A stretch of DNA of 64,000 bases from Gonocerus acuteangulatus (GCA_946811695.1 OX328125.1:51537994-51601993), one strand, 5' to 3'. Counted from the first letter of the stretch, positions 10,795 through 23,125 are shown. Translations and numbers: made by a program. Notes: generated from the sequence alone by a model not told the origin.

Positions 10795-12016
10795 AATTTC
10801 TTATTTTATTTTATTTTTTACGACTTCTGGGCCATTAGCACCGTCACCCCGGGTGCAGCGAGGAATTTTCTCAACGAGCCGTGATATGATAAAACTCCTC
10901 CCGCCGCACAGTGTAACGAAGTAGTGGAGATTATGGACAAAAATCATTAACCACTAGTTATTTTCAAATAAGCATTTTTATTAACTGAAATCAACTCAAA
11001 ACAATGTAACAATAGTATAATAATGCATACTATACGGCTATAATAATATTAATTGTAATATTAATAGAAATAATATAGCAGGTAATAATATTATTAATAA
11101 CAATATTATAAAATATATTATAACTGTATGTAGTAATAGTGTAGTAGTAAATTATACTTATAGTAATATTGCCATAGAATAATAATATTTTACCATTTTC
11201 TATGATAAAAATTAAAAACAAGTTCTTCTAAGTTGATATATTGTTTCAACCAGTGTTTATATAAGAGTTTTTTTCTCTGCGGTGAATACGTACACACATT
11301 TTTTACATATAATATAGGACTAAACTGGCAGTTTTTTTATTACTGCTTGATATTTCTTTAGGAGCATCCTGCAGATTAAATTGAATCATTTTCCCAAGGA
11401 ATAATACCGTCTTCTTGGATTTATCCACATTTTTTTTTCAAATTTGGAAGAAAAAATGATGATGGATCTAAAAATAAAAATCTTTGGAATCGGCAAATTT
11501 CGGCAAACTAAATTGCCCTCAGTGCATTATACTTGAGGTAAACTTTAAGCTCTAAGAAACTTGAGATGTGTTCAGATGAAGTTTTTTTGCTATGGTCTAT
11601 CAAAGTTTTGTACTTCAAAAAAATTTCAAAGATCAATGAAGAATAATTCAGGATAAATAATAAGGGAGTAATTACCCATAATCAATTATATCAGATAAAA
11701 AAGGAATAGTTTTTACGTAATTTCCTTCGGATGACTTAATAAAAACACTGTCCTATCTTCAACGAGAAAGGCTCAATCTGATTGTTGCTATGAAGCAGGT
11801 TGATCAAAATAAAACTAATATTTATTAGTTTTATACGATTTTAATTCCTTGAATAGTTTCTAAACTTAGCTAGAGGATTAAAAATTAAATATAAGACAAC
11901 AAAAATTTACGTTTTTGTCCATTGGACGTTACACTGTGCGCCGGTGGGAATCGAACCCACTATCTCCCGCATGAGAATCTAAGGCGTTAGCCATTAGACC
12001 ACGGGGAGACCCCAAG
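10795..12016 (-). mobile_element. tRNA-derived SINE (family 1), split by a DNA transposon
   Basis: On the minus strand the head (12016-11939) has a pol III A box (TGGTCTAATGG) and B box (GGTTCGATTCC). The body and A-rich tail with AAATAAAATAAAATAAG lie at 10906-10795. Removing the 1,032-bp insertion at 10907-11938 and one copy of CGCCG leaves a continuous SINE matching the uninterrupted copy at 54894-55072 (CCACCGGCGG, GAATTTTCTC, GAGAAAATTCCT). Other relatives lie at 20212, 21478 and 30650. SINEs of this type are mobilised by LINE machinery. Confidence 0.8.
10907..11938. mobile_element. Transib-like non-autonomous transposon with RSS-like ends
   Basis: Both ends begin CACAGTGTAACG as terminal inverted repeats, and the element is flanked by a perfect 5-bp duplication CGCCG (10902-10906 and 11939-11943). 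The left end is CACAGTG, 23 bases, then ACAAAAATC (10937-10945). The right end, read inward, is CACAGTG, 13 bases, then ACAAAAACG (11918-11910); a one-base shift of the nonamer gives a 12-base spacer. CAC-starting ends with 5-bp GC-rich duplications are hallmarks of Transib, the RAG1-related superfamily, and the heptamer, spacer and nonamer mirror RAG recombination signals. The interior is AT-rich with no transposase frame, so mobility would need a protein from elsewhere. Confidence 0.75.
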
Positions 12017-13260
12017 TTCCTTTAATTCCAGCATCTCCCATTAATGTTGTTAAAATAGTTCTAATTAGTAAGATATTTACGGAATAATTCCTTTACATTA
12101 ACAAATATTTTTCTTGGTACATATATTGAACGACAGACTGAATTAAAAGCCCTGCTTATTTCTTCGGTGAGAAGGAAAAACACTCAAACTTTATAACGAC
12201 ATAATGGCGTTACTTTCCTCGGTTTGAGGAACTTTAATTATATTTTCGACAATAGCTTTTTTTCTTTCCTCTAAAGACACGAAAAAGCAAGACTGATTAT
12301 TCCCTTCCCCGGAGCTAACTCGATGTACATTTTTCCCCCTTCCTTCCTATTTGCATCAGTCAGAATTTCCTCTTTATCTCAGGTCTCCTTTATTTTTCTT
12401 TATCTATTTTTGAGTGACAATGCCCCACGAAGGAGGAATAAAGTCGTTAAAAGAGTTAAAAGCTAGAGACAGGACCAGGCCAAGTCCCCTAACAGGATAA
12501 AGAGTTTAAACAGGTAAAGGGAGGAAGGCTGATTCAATAAAACGGGAGGGGGGTGCTCCGCCAACTCACCCCCCCCCCACATTACTGATATCTCCGCGGC
12601 TCCATAGATTGCCCTCAGAAGAGATTTTTATCAGCCAAACCCTTAACACTATATAATGAGATTTGACCGCGGTGTACATTTACTCCATTCAACCTTAAGC
12701 GTTGAATATAGCAGTTTCCATACATTTACACCAGATATAAGCAGTTTCCTTCAATGATATACTTTCTAATCGCGAATAGGCACTTAACTTTTCTATAATA
12801 GATTTATTTATTCATTGATTCTTTTGGCAATTTTGGCGTTACAGAAATTCTCCAGAAGGTACTATACTTATGTTACAGGTCATTTAACATTCTAATCTTG
12901 ACATAAATACTGAATATGTTGGCAGGTAATCGGCCTTCTCTTTGGGGCAAGATGTTCCATGCCTTCATTCTTACAAAATGTTTTGAAAAGATGGAACATT
13001 AAATGCGACATTGAATCACTGGCTCGTTCTATAATAAAGTATTCCATTAGGATTTTCAAACATCCTACGGCTGAGGAAAGAATAAGAAAACTCATAAATA
13101 CTAAAAAGAAGAATTCAGAAAAGAAAATGAATACAATAAAATACATGTAACCAATTGATGGCTTATATATAGGCTGGAAGCTTACTCTCATTCCAAGGAG
13201 AATAAAGTGTATTAGAAAAACGTGTATCAGTTAGACATGACAGTTTTTCATATATTATTT
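12017..13260. other. Unannotated stretch
   Basis: No gene recognised. A GACAGGACCAGGCC segment near 12470 has a near match at 4590. A C-run lies at about 12570-12580. Overlapping frames on both strands at 12892-13191 have no recognisable features. Confidence 0.4.
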
Positions 13261-13261
13261 T

Positions 13262-13325
13262 TATTTATTTATTTTTTTTTTTTTTTTGTGGCATGACAAC
13301 CCTTAGGTCATTAATGCCATTCCTT
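13262..13325 (-). repeat. SINE 3' tail fragment
   Basis: On the minus strand this reads GGCATTAATGACCTAAGGG, a short spacer, then a long A-run. Similar GCTAATGACCTAG or GCTAATAACCTAG tails end in A-runs at 18700-18760 and 35752-35815. No tRNA-like head is visible. Confidence 0.5.
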
Positions 13326-15100
13326 TGTGAAGCAAGTAATCTTGGTTGTAATCACTCTGTTTAGACGAATAATAATATTTAACTGAAGCTACTCAGGAGC
13401 TTTCCTCTTAAATGAGCAACATATCATTCAAGTTGGGAGTTGATTTATTTTGTATTATATTGTCGGATTAATTAAATTTTACTGATTAACTCAGCGGCCT
13501 TCTTGAAGCCTAAAGTCTTGCTATTTGTTTGGACGCATCGGCTAATCGATAGAGTCTGAAAGCAGATGTTACTATTTTAAATGTTCATATGCCCTGTAAT
13601 TCGTCAAAATATTCTACTCTGTGAGATGCACGTTGCAGTTGCATTCTTTGACATCCGGAAGGAGTGTGAGACCTTTCTTAATCGGGTTATGATCACTACT
13701 TTTCTACATGTCTCTTGGATTAATATTTTCCAAGGTTTTACAGTTTTATCTCGCGAAGTTTGTTATCCCTAATTCCTTTGCAGTCTGCTTGCCAAAAGCC
13801 CATTAAATTGTTTTTATAGTTATTTCCATGAGAGAAATAATCCTAGGTCTTAGTTATTTTTTTTTATTCTTATTTTTTTATTATACATTGTAATACACCG
13901 TACAACGTACAGTTTTGTCCTGTCTTGGAACAAGAACCTTCCCTCGGTAATTTCTCTGTCCTGTCATTTTTTTACAGGGGTTCGTGACAGATTATACAAC
14001 TTAGCTTCTAGCCTAAGTTTTTATTATCTTATAATCGTTAAAAAAAATATTTAACAAATCGAACATTGAATGATTTTAATTCTCCTATTTCGAATTGCAC
14101 TTATGCTCAAAACAAATACATAAAAACCACATAATATCCACAATTAATCGGTCATAACTTGTTCAGAATTTAAGAAAAAAATCTGATGTCAACGAGTAGT
14201 TTCCATAAAAAAAAAAATGGAAGTTCTGTTTCGCATTCTGTATGACCTTAGGTAAAGCTTATCGATTCTTTTTTTCAAACTTCTCTTTGTTCTTTTTCAG
14301 AAGCTGCTATTGAATACTATTAAATAACAAAATAAAATATCCTTTTTGGACATTATACAAAGAAATAATAAATCTACAGAAACTAGTTATGTGTTGCTCA
14401 GAAGGCAATTTTCGGACACAAAAAAGCTTGCTTCATTCACTTTATACTAGTTGAATCTACTTCGATAGAGGCTAATATTAGAACGTTCACAACCGTACTC
14501 ATAACTCATGAAAAATAAACAAGAAAAGGTCGCATTAGGAGTAAATAAAGGTAGAAGGTCCGAGTGACAAGGCGTTCCATATTCAATACTACATCAAATA
14601 TTATGCTGAATTCATGAAATGATTCCATCTGATGAATTCATGGTAATTAATTTATTTTGAGAGAAATTACATCAATTGCGTCCTATCTTTGACAATTTGT
14701 TTAATCCTGAGCTAAACAGGAACTCAAGGTATATGTTTAACAAACCATCATTGCTGAAAACAGGTTTTTATTCTAATTTTCCAGGAATATATGATTTTTC
14801 AATGATGTTCCATAACAAGTAATGGTATAGTGGCATATGATTAAATAATTACAAGATTTTTCAAAGTTTGATAAATCTAATAATAAGACATAGCATTGAC
14901 ATTCGAAAAAAGGTTTAAATTTGTAGGATAAACGTTTATCAGGTGAAAAGGAAAATTCTAAATCCATGAACTAACTAATGAAGACAGGATTGGTCTCAGC
15001 ATACAGACAACAAATGCTACCTACAGAAAAAATAAAGATATCCAAATGGCATTACATTAAAACTTGTATGCCCTCCAGATTTTATAAAGCTAGTAGATGT
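13326..15100. other. Unannotated AT-rich stretch
   Basis: No gene, RNA or repeat identified. Short frames here (for example 13581-13772 and 14773-14967) show no domain or composition signal. Confidence 0.45.
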
Positions 15101-15122
15101 ATATATATATGTGTGTGTGTGT
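15101..15122. repeat. Short AT/GT microsatellite
   Basis: A brief (TA)n-(TG)n tract just upstream of a SINE. Confidence 0.85.
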
Positions 15123-15167
15123 TGAGACATACAAAGGAGAATATGTATTCTGAAAATCAGTAAGCTG

Positions 15168-15365
15168 CATAGGAGGCCTGGTGGCCGTAAATCCTAAGCT
15201 GTGTGCATTCCGTGCCTTCGTCGTAGATTCGATACCCACTAGGGGCAAAAGCGTTTCTTTAAAAAAAATAAAGGACATCAGCCCTATCCTAGCTATTTTT
15301 GGACGGGTAGGAAACCCGTCCCAAAAATCGATGTCATGTATAAGTCAACGTTAAAATTTAAATAA
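15168..15365 (+). mobile_element. tRNA-derived SINE (family 2)
   Basis: The head GGAGGCCTGGTGGCCGTAA is followed by a diverged B box (GATTCGATACC) and the shared CCCACTAGGGG. The body carries CAGCCCTATCCTAGCTAT, a GGACGGG/CCCGTCC hairpin and GTCAACGTTAAAATTTAAATAA at the end. Related copies occur at 44853-45062 (minus) and about 52714-52900 (plus). The tRNA-like cloverleaf does not close, as expected for a SINE rather than a tRNA gene. Confidence 0.7.
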
Positions 15366-16770
15366 CTAAGATTCTGAACAAAAGTTACTTTAAAATGGTA
15401 GTTTTCTCAAATAGTGAGTACGTTTTTTTTTTTTGTTTCTTTTTTGGGATATTTTGCGTTGGTTCCGGATTTCGTCATAAAAGATACTTGAGAAGCGTAT
15501 TTCTTCCATATAGGAAGGGCGCAAACAGAGTAAACAAAGTCTAAAACGTCGTATCTCGTATCTTACTGATATATTCAGGTTCCTGGTTACTGTTGATTCT
15601 TCAGGTATCTTATGACGTAGATGTTGTCATTATTTTGTAACCCAACAGCGTTAAAGAGGGGCTATAACCATATGTGTTATTGTTTAAATAGGCTTTTCTG
15701 TACGCGCGTTTGTATGAGCGCACATGTGTTTGTGTGTGTTTATGCGCGTGTGGAAAGCAATTCTAATGCGCACAGGAACTGAACCCTGAGCTATTTAAAA
15801 TCACTTATCATGCCTAATCTGGAATCTGTGAGCACCCTAAGAGCATTGATTCTTGAGAGAAGGTCAAAGCTTTTTAAAAGAAGAATTGAGCTTCCGTCTC
15901 TCCCTTCCACCTTTCAGGAAAATGTGTATCTCTACAGGGCTTCCCGGCTATGTTTTATTCAGTATTTATTCAGCACTGAATCCAGCCGCTTATTCAGAAT
16001 ATATTATTTAGAAATGCTGTTTGTTCTTTATTATTTATTTTCTCACATCAATTTAGACATTTGCTTAAATATTTTCCAGCTGTCACCAGATTTTTATTAA
16101 GTTTAAATATTATTAAAGAAAAACATAGGTACCTACAGATATTTTGCTTGGTGGTTACTTTTAGTCAACAGTATATTTTTAGACATATTCCCAGTCCTAA
16201 AAAATAGAATACTTGTTTCCATAAACTAACATACATTTATTTTGTTTTAGCTTATTTCCTCCACCAAAGGAAGGAAACCTGCTAATGAAGGGAACCTGAT
16301 AACGCAATCCAGAAATGCTGAATAGAAATACTTCTAATATAGAGTTTCGTTACAAGATAATTTTATTTATTTTAGTTTTTTCATCATTTGGTGATCAAAG
16401 TATATATTTTTCCCTAAACTCTTCTTACTATGAGGTAAAAAATCTTCTTATTTTCTCATGTAAAAACTGTCGCCAACGATGATATGTTCGTGAATGTACT
16501 GTGTTCTGTTCCAATGACCCAACAAAAAGAGAGTGTTACAAGATAAGAAACAGCCGTTAGAGGCACATTAATAATTTGGGTCCAATCGTTATGGAAATGC
16601 TATTAACAAATTTCAGCCGGCAATAATGGCCCAGAAAAAAAGAAAAAAAAATCAGCAGCGAAAAAGTTTTGCCGCTACCATATAAACAAGCATAAATATA
16701 TACACACATTTATTGATTTAGTAAATCTCTGGGGTTTTATTAGCTCTTTGTTGATTTCTTTTCACCCGTA
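15366..16770. other. Unannotated stretch
   Basis: No confident feature. A 96-codon frame at 15810-16100 has no recognisable domain, and its hydrophobic second half reads through AT-rich DNA. Confidence 0.4.
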
Positions 16771-16772
16771 TG

Positions 16773-16792
16773 ACGTTTCGACTCCTCTTCCG
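16773..16792 (-). other. Isolated hammerhead-like box pair
   Basis: On the minus strand GGAAGAGGAGTCGAAACG matches the box layout GAAGAGG ... GAAAC seen at 48161, 50326 and 63151. The intervening stem is very short here. It probably marks a decayed end of the same repeat class. Confidence 0.3.
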
Positions 16793-16799
16793 AGAGGAA

Positions 16800-18030
16800 A
16801 CCGGAATTAATGGTATCAAAGTCATGTGGCGACCCAATCATGACTAGACCTCTCCATTAATCATGTCTTTAAGTCACAGCAAAGATAAGGATGTTATGAA
16901 TCCAGCTAACATGGCTAAGATGTGTTGGCATCATGTCTTGAAATTCTGCTCAGAAGGAGCCATAACAAAAATAAATAAAATTAAACAATATAAATATTTT
17001 TATTGATTAAAAAAAAAATAGTAGTGTCTCTTGGAATAATTTTAAAAATAAAAGTTCAATTCAAAAGGCATATCTGTTAGCCCTTGGCTGATGTGGTTCA
17101 AAATACCTCTATACACGATAACTGGAAACCATCAAACCTCTTAAGCTACTAAAGGAGGTTACAGAATTTTCTGTTTCATAATAGTCAAAATAAAAATTGG
17201 GTCTCACTAGAGTAGCATGTGATTGCCATCTTCCACACCATCAAATGCTTGAAATCACCAAGAGAAATTTTACATCACAATACTGATTATCATTTAAAAT
17301 AACACACTTTTGAAGAAATGTTTTTAAAGGATGTCACAACACTAATAGTTTTTTCGCTGTCTAATCTTTTCTTGTTGAACATATGTGTTAAGTGAAACAT
17401 ATGTTCTGCTACAGATGTTTCCTCATCTCCAAACAAGTTTTGGAGTGATAAAAGTGGTTTCTATTTCGTAATAAGGGTTTGTTTTATACAAAAATGAACT
17501 TTATCGGGCATTTAATAGGGGTGTAAGGACCGCTAAATTAGTTTCCCTGTAATATTTCATTAGTTATTGGTATTCTTTTAGACAGAGTTTCATGACGGAA
17601 ATTAAATCGTTAAATGGTGATCTATCATGTCTCTAATTGAGAGGAAATCGTTGGGATTTAGATTTAGTCAGGGTTCAGTCTTGGTATCTTTATAAAACTA
17701 CATTTTTTATAGGGAAATATATTTTAATATTTTTTTTCTTTGAAACGATTGCAGATCCGTGAGGTATACCTCTCCCTCTTCTCGTCACCTTTGGTAAAGT
17801 AATGCATTTCAAATTGATAGGGCTGCAAAAATAAAACGCATTTTCCAATACAAAATTTAGTTTTATTAACAAACCAAGACCAAATCCTGACTGCACCTAC
17901 CTTTATTATGATTTTAATATGCTTTGTAATCTTTACAAACGTTAACAAGTAAAGTAGGCATTTGGAAACCCTGGCTGGGGGTTCAATTGTCACAAGAGCT
18001 TGTGGCTCTTTGAAAATAAATGGAAGCCAT
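16800..18030. other. Unannotated AT-rich stretch
   Basis: No gene, RNA or repeat identified. Overlapping minus-strand frames at 17690-17993 have no recognisable content. Confidence 0.4.
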
Positions 18031-18032
18031 CC

Positions 18033-18074
18033 ATCTTTTTCTAGCCTGGAGGTCTATCCAGGCTAGAAAAAGAT
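18033..18074. repeat. Perfect 17-bp hairpin
   Basis: The arm ATCTTTTTCTAGCCTGG is followed by an 8-base loop and its exact reverse complement. It could be a structured RNA element, the end of a small transposon, or a chance inverted duplication. Confidence 0.8.
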
Positions 18075-18297
18075 AGTCACGTTTTTAGCATTAGCCCTTC
18101 TATTCACGTGATACTAAAGTGTTGCCACTGGTAACGGATACCAACCAATTGATGCACCATAAAAGTTAAATACTCGTAAAAGGAGGAATTTACTTCCAAA
18201 ACATTTTTTTTGAATCTTTATTTATTAAATTTAATGAAATTACATTCTGTAAAATAATACATTTTGTAATGTGTTCACATAAACATATAAAACTCAC

Positions 18298-18327
18298 CAG
18301 CGTCTGCACCAGCTGCCCCCTTGTCTC
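18298..18327 (-). other. Candidate collagen-like micro-exon
   Basis: On the minus strand the codons read Gly-Asp-Lys-Gly-Ala-Ala-Gly-Ala-Asp-Ala-Gly, a Gly-X-Y pattern. The segment is bounded by CCCGAG (possible acceptor) and a good donor, CTG followed by GTGAGT. Both boundaries would split a Gly codon in the same phase. Against it: the acceptor has a weak pyrimidine tract, the segment is only 30 bases, and I found no other collagen-like exon in the window. Confidence 0.25.
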
Positions 18328-18699
18328 CTCGGGTAAGTGAATTAACTAGGGACAGCCGTACCCCATTCCTCAACCAGCAGCATTACGAAGTACTGGAGCT
18401 GGAAAAGGGACGAGAGAACTGCAGACACTCTAGGGGCTTGTGGGGAGAAGATAACCTCCGTTATCACTCCCTTGTATTGCTTAAAGCAGATCGCGGGGCC
18501 ACATCCTGTTCAACCGTCGTGGTGGGGAATAGGGATGGTTGGGAGTGGACAGTGACTGGACAGCAGGATTAGGGTTTAGGGATAATTTGTGATGAAAATT
18601 TGCAAATCGGATGGGGATAAGGTCTTGTATTAGAGGAATGTTGAGGTCTTTATGAAGATTCTTATCCAAAACATTAAGGCGACAAAATGTATTATATTA
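18328..18699. other. GC-richer unannotated stretch
   Basis: This is less AT-rich than its surroundings. A frame at 18321-18572 is open but unrecognised. It precedes a SINE-type tail, so it may be the body of an old retroposed sequence. Confidence 0.3.
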
Positions 18700-18760
18700 A
18701 AGAATAATTGGTGCTAATGACCTAGGTAGTTAAAGAACCTTAATAAAAAAAAATGACAGA
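18700..18760 (+). repeat. SINE 3' tail fragment
   Basis: GGTGCTAATGACCTAGGTAG then AAAGAACCTT and an A-rich run. This is the same tail type as at 13262-13325 and 35752-35815. Confidence 0.5.
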
Positions 18761-20211
18761 ATAATAGAAAACTATAGAGCACGCATAAATTAATTGTGTT
18801 ATTGCATATTTTATCATCCCTTCCGTGATCCTTATCTAAATATTGATAAATTTCGAAATAGAATATTGTGAACAAATTAAGTTTTGACAAACAATATCAT
18901 CTATTTTACATAATGAACTAGAACAAACATGGGCTAATTCGGCTGTCTGACAAACATAATTTTGATGTGCATTATGCTCGCCAGGCAGTTGAAACAATCA
19001 GGGGTATTTGTTCAATTTTCGGCCGGACCATTGTCAAGGACTCTGGTTAAATTGGCTCATGCCTTCCCATTAACACACCTGGTAATTATAGATGAGCCGA
19101 TAGTGTATCAGTATCCTGCAGGTATTTAGGTACACCGGTACCATCATGGCTTCAATAGGTCGACATGCCAGGCTGGATAATACTGAAGATTTATGCATTA
19201 GATTCAGGTTCGTCAGAACTTAACAGTTCTTTAGTGATATCTCTAGCTGGGAAAGCTACAAATTGGTAGAATAGGGGCTCCAAGCGGAGCAAATAAATCA
19301 ATTTGCTAATTCAGTTGTGTATCTTTTTTCTCCTTCCGCCTGCTAAGTTGGTATAGCGAAAGATAACATTAACAGAGGTGATTTAATTTTTAAATTAATC
19401 TCTATTAAGCTGTGCGATATATATTCGTTATTTATATAAGCGAAAATTAGATCAACTCACTGGCTACTAAAAGGCTGTTCTAGTCAGCATTGATCGTCAA
19501 CTCATCTCCTACACTTTATAAGTAGACAAAAATAGATGTATATTCCTACTATGTACTAAAAACTCGAAGATAAATCAAAAATTTACATCAAAATCAGCAA
19601 AGGTTAATCAATGATTTCAAATTTAATTACTCATGATAATAAGAATATGTGTAGCCCAAAGAATTCAAGTCCTTAGAATGCTTAAATACATCACAATGAA
19701 CTAAAGGTTCTAATCTCTTCTGTAAAAAAAATTGTCTCATAAGCTCATAAATCTATAAAGATCTTTTCATTTTCCTGGAAAATTAGAACAAACCTGAATA
19801 CATTTTGAAGTGTATCCTTGCTTACTTGAGATCACAGCGATCAGCCAAAACTCACTAATTGCCACCAGTCTTATAATTGTTTTACAAAGGGTAATCTTTG
19901 CTATGCACAGAATCTAAGCATCAGATGCAGTGAAAACATGTAGCTGCAATCTTCCGGCACTAGAGATTCTGAATTTTTAATCCAGAAAATTATTTCCGGC
20001 CAGAAGCACCTGGAGCTTGTGCTCGAAGTATTTAAGGTTGGGGATTGAGCACTGAGCCAACGACCCGATGGCATAAAAAACATATCGTTAAGAATACAGG
20101 AAGTAGAGTACCTCGTAAGTGTCGGTTATTATCTTCTCGACTGCCTTTAAGTGGTATCTGAACGAGATAGGAAGGTATAGTAGAGAGAAACTTTTCAACA
20201 TTTGTGATCAT
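18761..20211. other. Unannotated stretch
   Basis: No gene seen. The 18950-19300 part is less AT-rich, with several near-palindromic GGTACACCGGTACC-like sites, but I cannot assign it. Confidence 0.4.
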
Positions 20212-20413
20212 TTTTTTTTAAGACGCTCCGACATCTAGGCCGTTAACGCCGAACTAGCTACGCAGCTATACGTCGCCAACCTTCCAGTTGCAGCAGGGAA
20301 TTTCTTCAACGGTCCTTGAAATATAAAAACTCGACTTACACTAGGCGGTACTCGAACCCGCATCCCAAAAATGATAATCCAAAACGTTATCCACGTGACC
20401 ACGGGGAGACCTA
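20212..20413 (-). mobile_element. tRNA-derived SINE (family 1)
   Basis: The minus-strand head is GGTCTCCCCGTGGTC with an A-box-like TGGTCACGTGG and a B-box-like GGTTCGAGTAC. The body contains GAAGAAATTCCCTGCTGC, then GGCGTTAACGGCCTAGATG and an A-run. It is diverged from the copies at 10.8 and 54.9 kb. Confidence 0.7.
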
Positions 20414-21477
20414 TGGGAATAATTAGCGTTTATTGTGGTTTTTACGAGACAATATTGAGGCTATTTCTCAGGTAACAAAGTAAAGCGAAGTTTTAAAAGT
20501 TTCATAAAAAAATAGATGGGAAGTGACAAAATTATTTCGTTTAAAAGATATATTTGACTTGTTTTATTCTTCCAGATGCATTTAACCCTGTGCAAATAGG
20601 CTCGTTTAAAATTATCCATTAATTATGTAAGAGTTTGGAAACAACCTTCTCACCTTGTTACTTTTATAAGTGAATCACTCAAAGACACTTTAAGAGATAA
20701 AACCTATTTTAAAGAGAGAAAACTTTTCACAATTTTGACTGTTGGTCAAAGAAAATGGTTTCTTCTTTGAAATTTTCTTGTTCCAAATTTCAGACCATTA
20801 TTGGAGAAATCAATGGACAAATATAAATAAATTAAATATGCATACAAAGATGAGAGAAACGTTTATATCTGGATCTATTTCGTTTATATATTATGAAATT
20901 TCTACATTTTTCGTCAGTTCAGCAGGAAACAAGCAAGAACGTTATGAACTACACTTCATTTATAGGATTTCCTGTTTGTCTAATTGAAAACCAAAGACAA
21001 AGATAAATTGGAGGCTTCAAAGTGAAATTAGTAAAGTTGTTAAGCCGAAAAGCCAGGGAGGTTCGGTGTCAGAAGCCCTGACCTAGAGTCAGTACAAACA
21101 CTGTAGGGGGTAGTAGTGACTAGCTATTGGTAGGAACTTCCAGTAACATGTCTTGATGAGGTTCCTGCTTTAACAAGTGAAAATTACCATTTTATTAGGC
21201 CCTTTCCTTTATCAACCACCCAAACACCGCGGTTTGTAGGTACCTCATCAATCCTCAGCTAGTCAGAGATAAGGCCGCTACAAGGACCTAGTCTTCAGTT
21301 CGTCCCTTTGACTTTTAGCTAAGTAAAATCAGCTTTTCATGAAATACAACAAACAAGCGCTCTTTCAAGTGATTTCTCATTTTGTGTTTCTCTCATGTGG
21401 AGTTTCACAGCTTAAGTTCTAAATAATTTTTTCGAAATAATAATCGTTTTTAATAATAATCACAACTCTTTGTAGAG
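20414..21477. other. Unannotated stretch
   Basis: No confident feature. The 21045-21310 portion is GC-richer and may be repeat-derived, but no copy elsewhere in the window was recognised. Confidence 0.35.
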
Positions 21478-21618
21478 TCTTCCCGTGGTCTCCTGGCTAA
21501 TGCCTTGTGTTCTGATGCAGAAGATTGCGGTTCGAGTCACGCCTACAGCAGGGAACTTCCACATTTCAAGGCACCTTGAGAAAACTGTACGCGCCGTAAA
21601 AATAAAGATTATCTTTAT
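21478..21618 (+). mobile_element. tRNA-derived SINE (family 1)
   Basis: TCTTCCCGTGGTCTCCTGGC and GGTTCGAGTC correspond to the A and B boxes. The body ends CGCGCCGTAAAAATAAAG. The copy is shorter than its relatives. Confidence 0.7.
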
Positions 21619-23125
21619 TTTTATTGTCGTCATAATAATTCTAGTTTGGGCGTAAAATGGATGTATTTGTAATATTGCATAACTGCATGAGTGGATGTAT
21701 ATTTAAAAATTGTATTGAGTGAAACGCCTTCGTAGCGGATGCTCTAATATAAATAAATTAAAACAAAACAACTACAATAAATAGGTAATAAAAAGAGAAT
21801 ATAACTTCTGATGTTCTAACGGGCAACTGCTGCTCAACATGAAACCGCATAAACTAAAGGTAATTACAAAAGGGGCGATTTTTACACTGTCCGGCCTGAT
21901 ACAAATTATAACTTCTAATTATTGAACATAGGTAATATGCCAGAGATCAGATTGTAATTCAGGATGGTTATCGCAAACCATTATTATTAGAGAATGGATT
22001 CATGTGTGAAATATCTAAGCGATATTTACAAATAACTGGCATCTTGTACTGTTTATCTTCTGTAAACAAACTTGGCTGGAAGTACATATGAAATTATTAG
22101 AATTACAACTTCAACGCATGTACTTTCAGGTCAGAAAAACATTTGGCCATTCTTTAACGAAAAGAAAACGAAGTCGCTTTAACATGTTAAAAAAAATAAT
22201 ATTTACTCATAATTATAATACTCATATTATGATAACTTAATGATTAACCAAAACCATGGAAATGCTACCCTGTCGTTGAAAATATGAATGTGGCATAAGA
22301 AATTTCAACACCAAGAACATAAACCAGAAGCCTGCGGAAAATAACGAAGTTGGGTTCTCAGGAACTGCGTCTTCTTTGATTAGTTTCTTAATTAGATTAT
22401 AATGCTTATGTAAATAGTGTGATGATTTGGATTGGATAGAATATTATTTCGCGATGAATGGAATGAAACCAAAACTTTCCTCATTTTAAGTTTCTGCTTG
22501 ACCTATAGATTTTGAAACATCGACATCTCTCATCGAGACCTCCGGATACCGTCATCGGCCTTATTATAGAGTTTTTCTCTCTTCAAAAATGGACGAAACA
22601 CGCTAAAATGGTGCTCCTGATGTAAATAGAAAGGAAAGGGCTGATACAATCCACTAACATCATGGGGGGGTTAGTAACCAAAGAAAATACATTTTCCTGA
22701 AGCCTGTATAATAAAATAGCTACGATAAAGGCAGTATTTTAATTCACCTGACCATGAGGATCCCACCCCTGACAGGAACTAGGCCAATAAAACTGAATGG
22801 TTTATATTTATTTAAAAACATTGGATATTAGAGGAACTGTGTCATCTTGATTATTAACATAAAATCCATATCCCTGATGCCAATTTTAAATCAGAGAAGA
22901 TATCTTTGATAGTATTTTTTATTCTGAAAAAATTTTATCAAACAAGCAGTCCGCAGGCCTAACAGATTTTATTACACTTGTGAGGAAAAGCATGGGAAAG
23001 GAAGGAACCCAGAAACCAGTCAGCAATATTGACCATCAGCAGCTAGAGACCTGCATTGCTCTATAATTCCCACGATTCCCCAATCCTACCTGCCTATTTA
23101 GGCTGGGCTAAATCCTAGCCCACGC
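21619..23125. other. Unannotated AT-rich stretch
   Basis: No gene, RNA or repeat identified. Confidence 0.45.
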
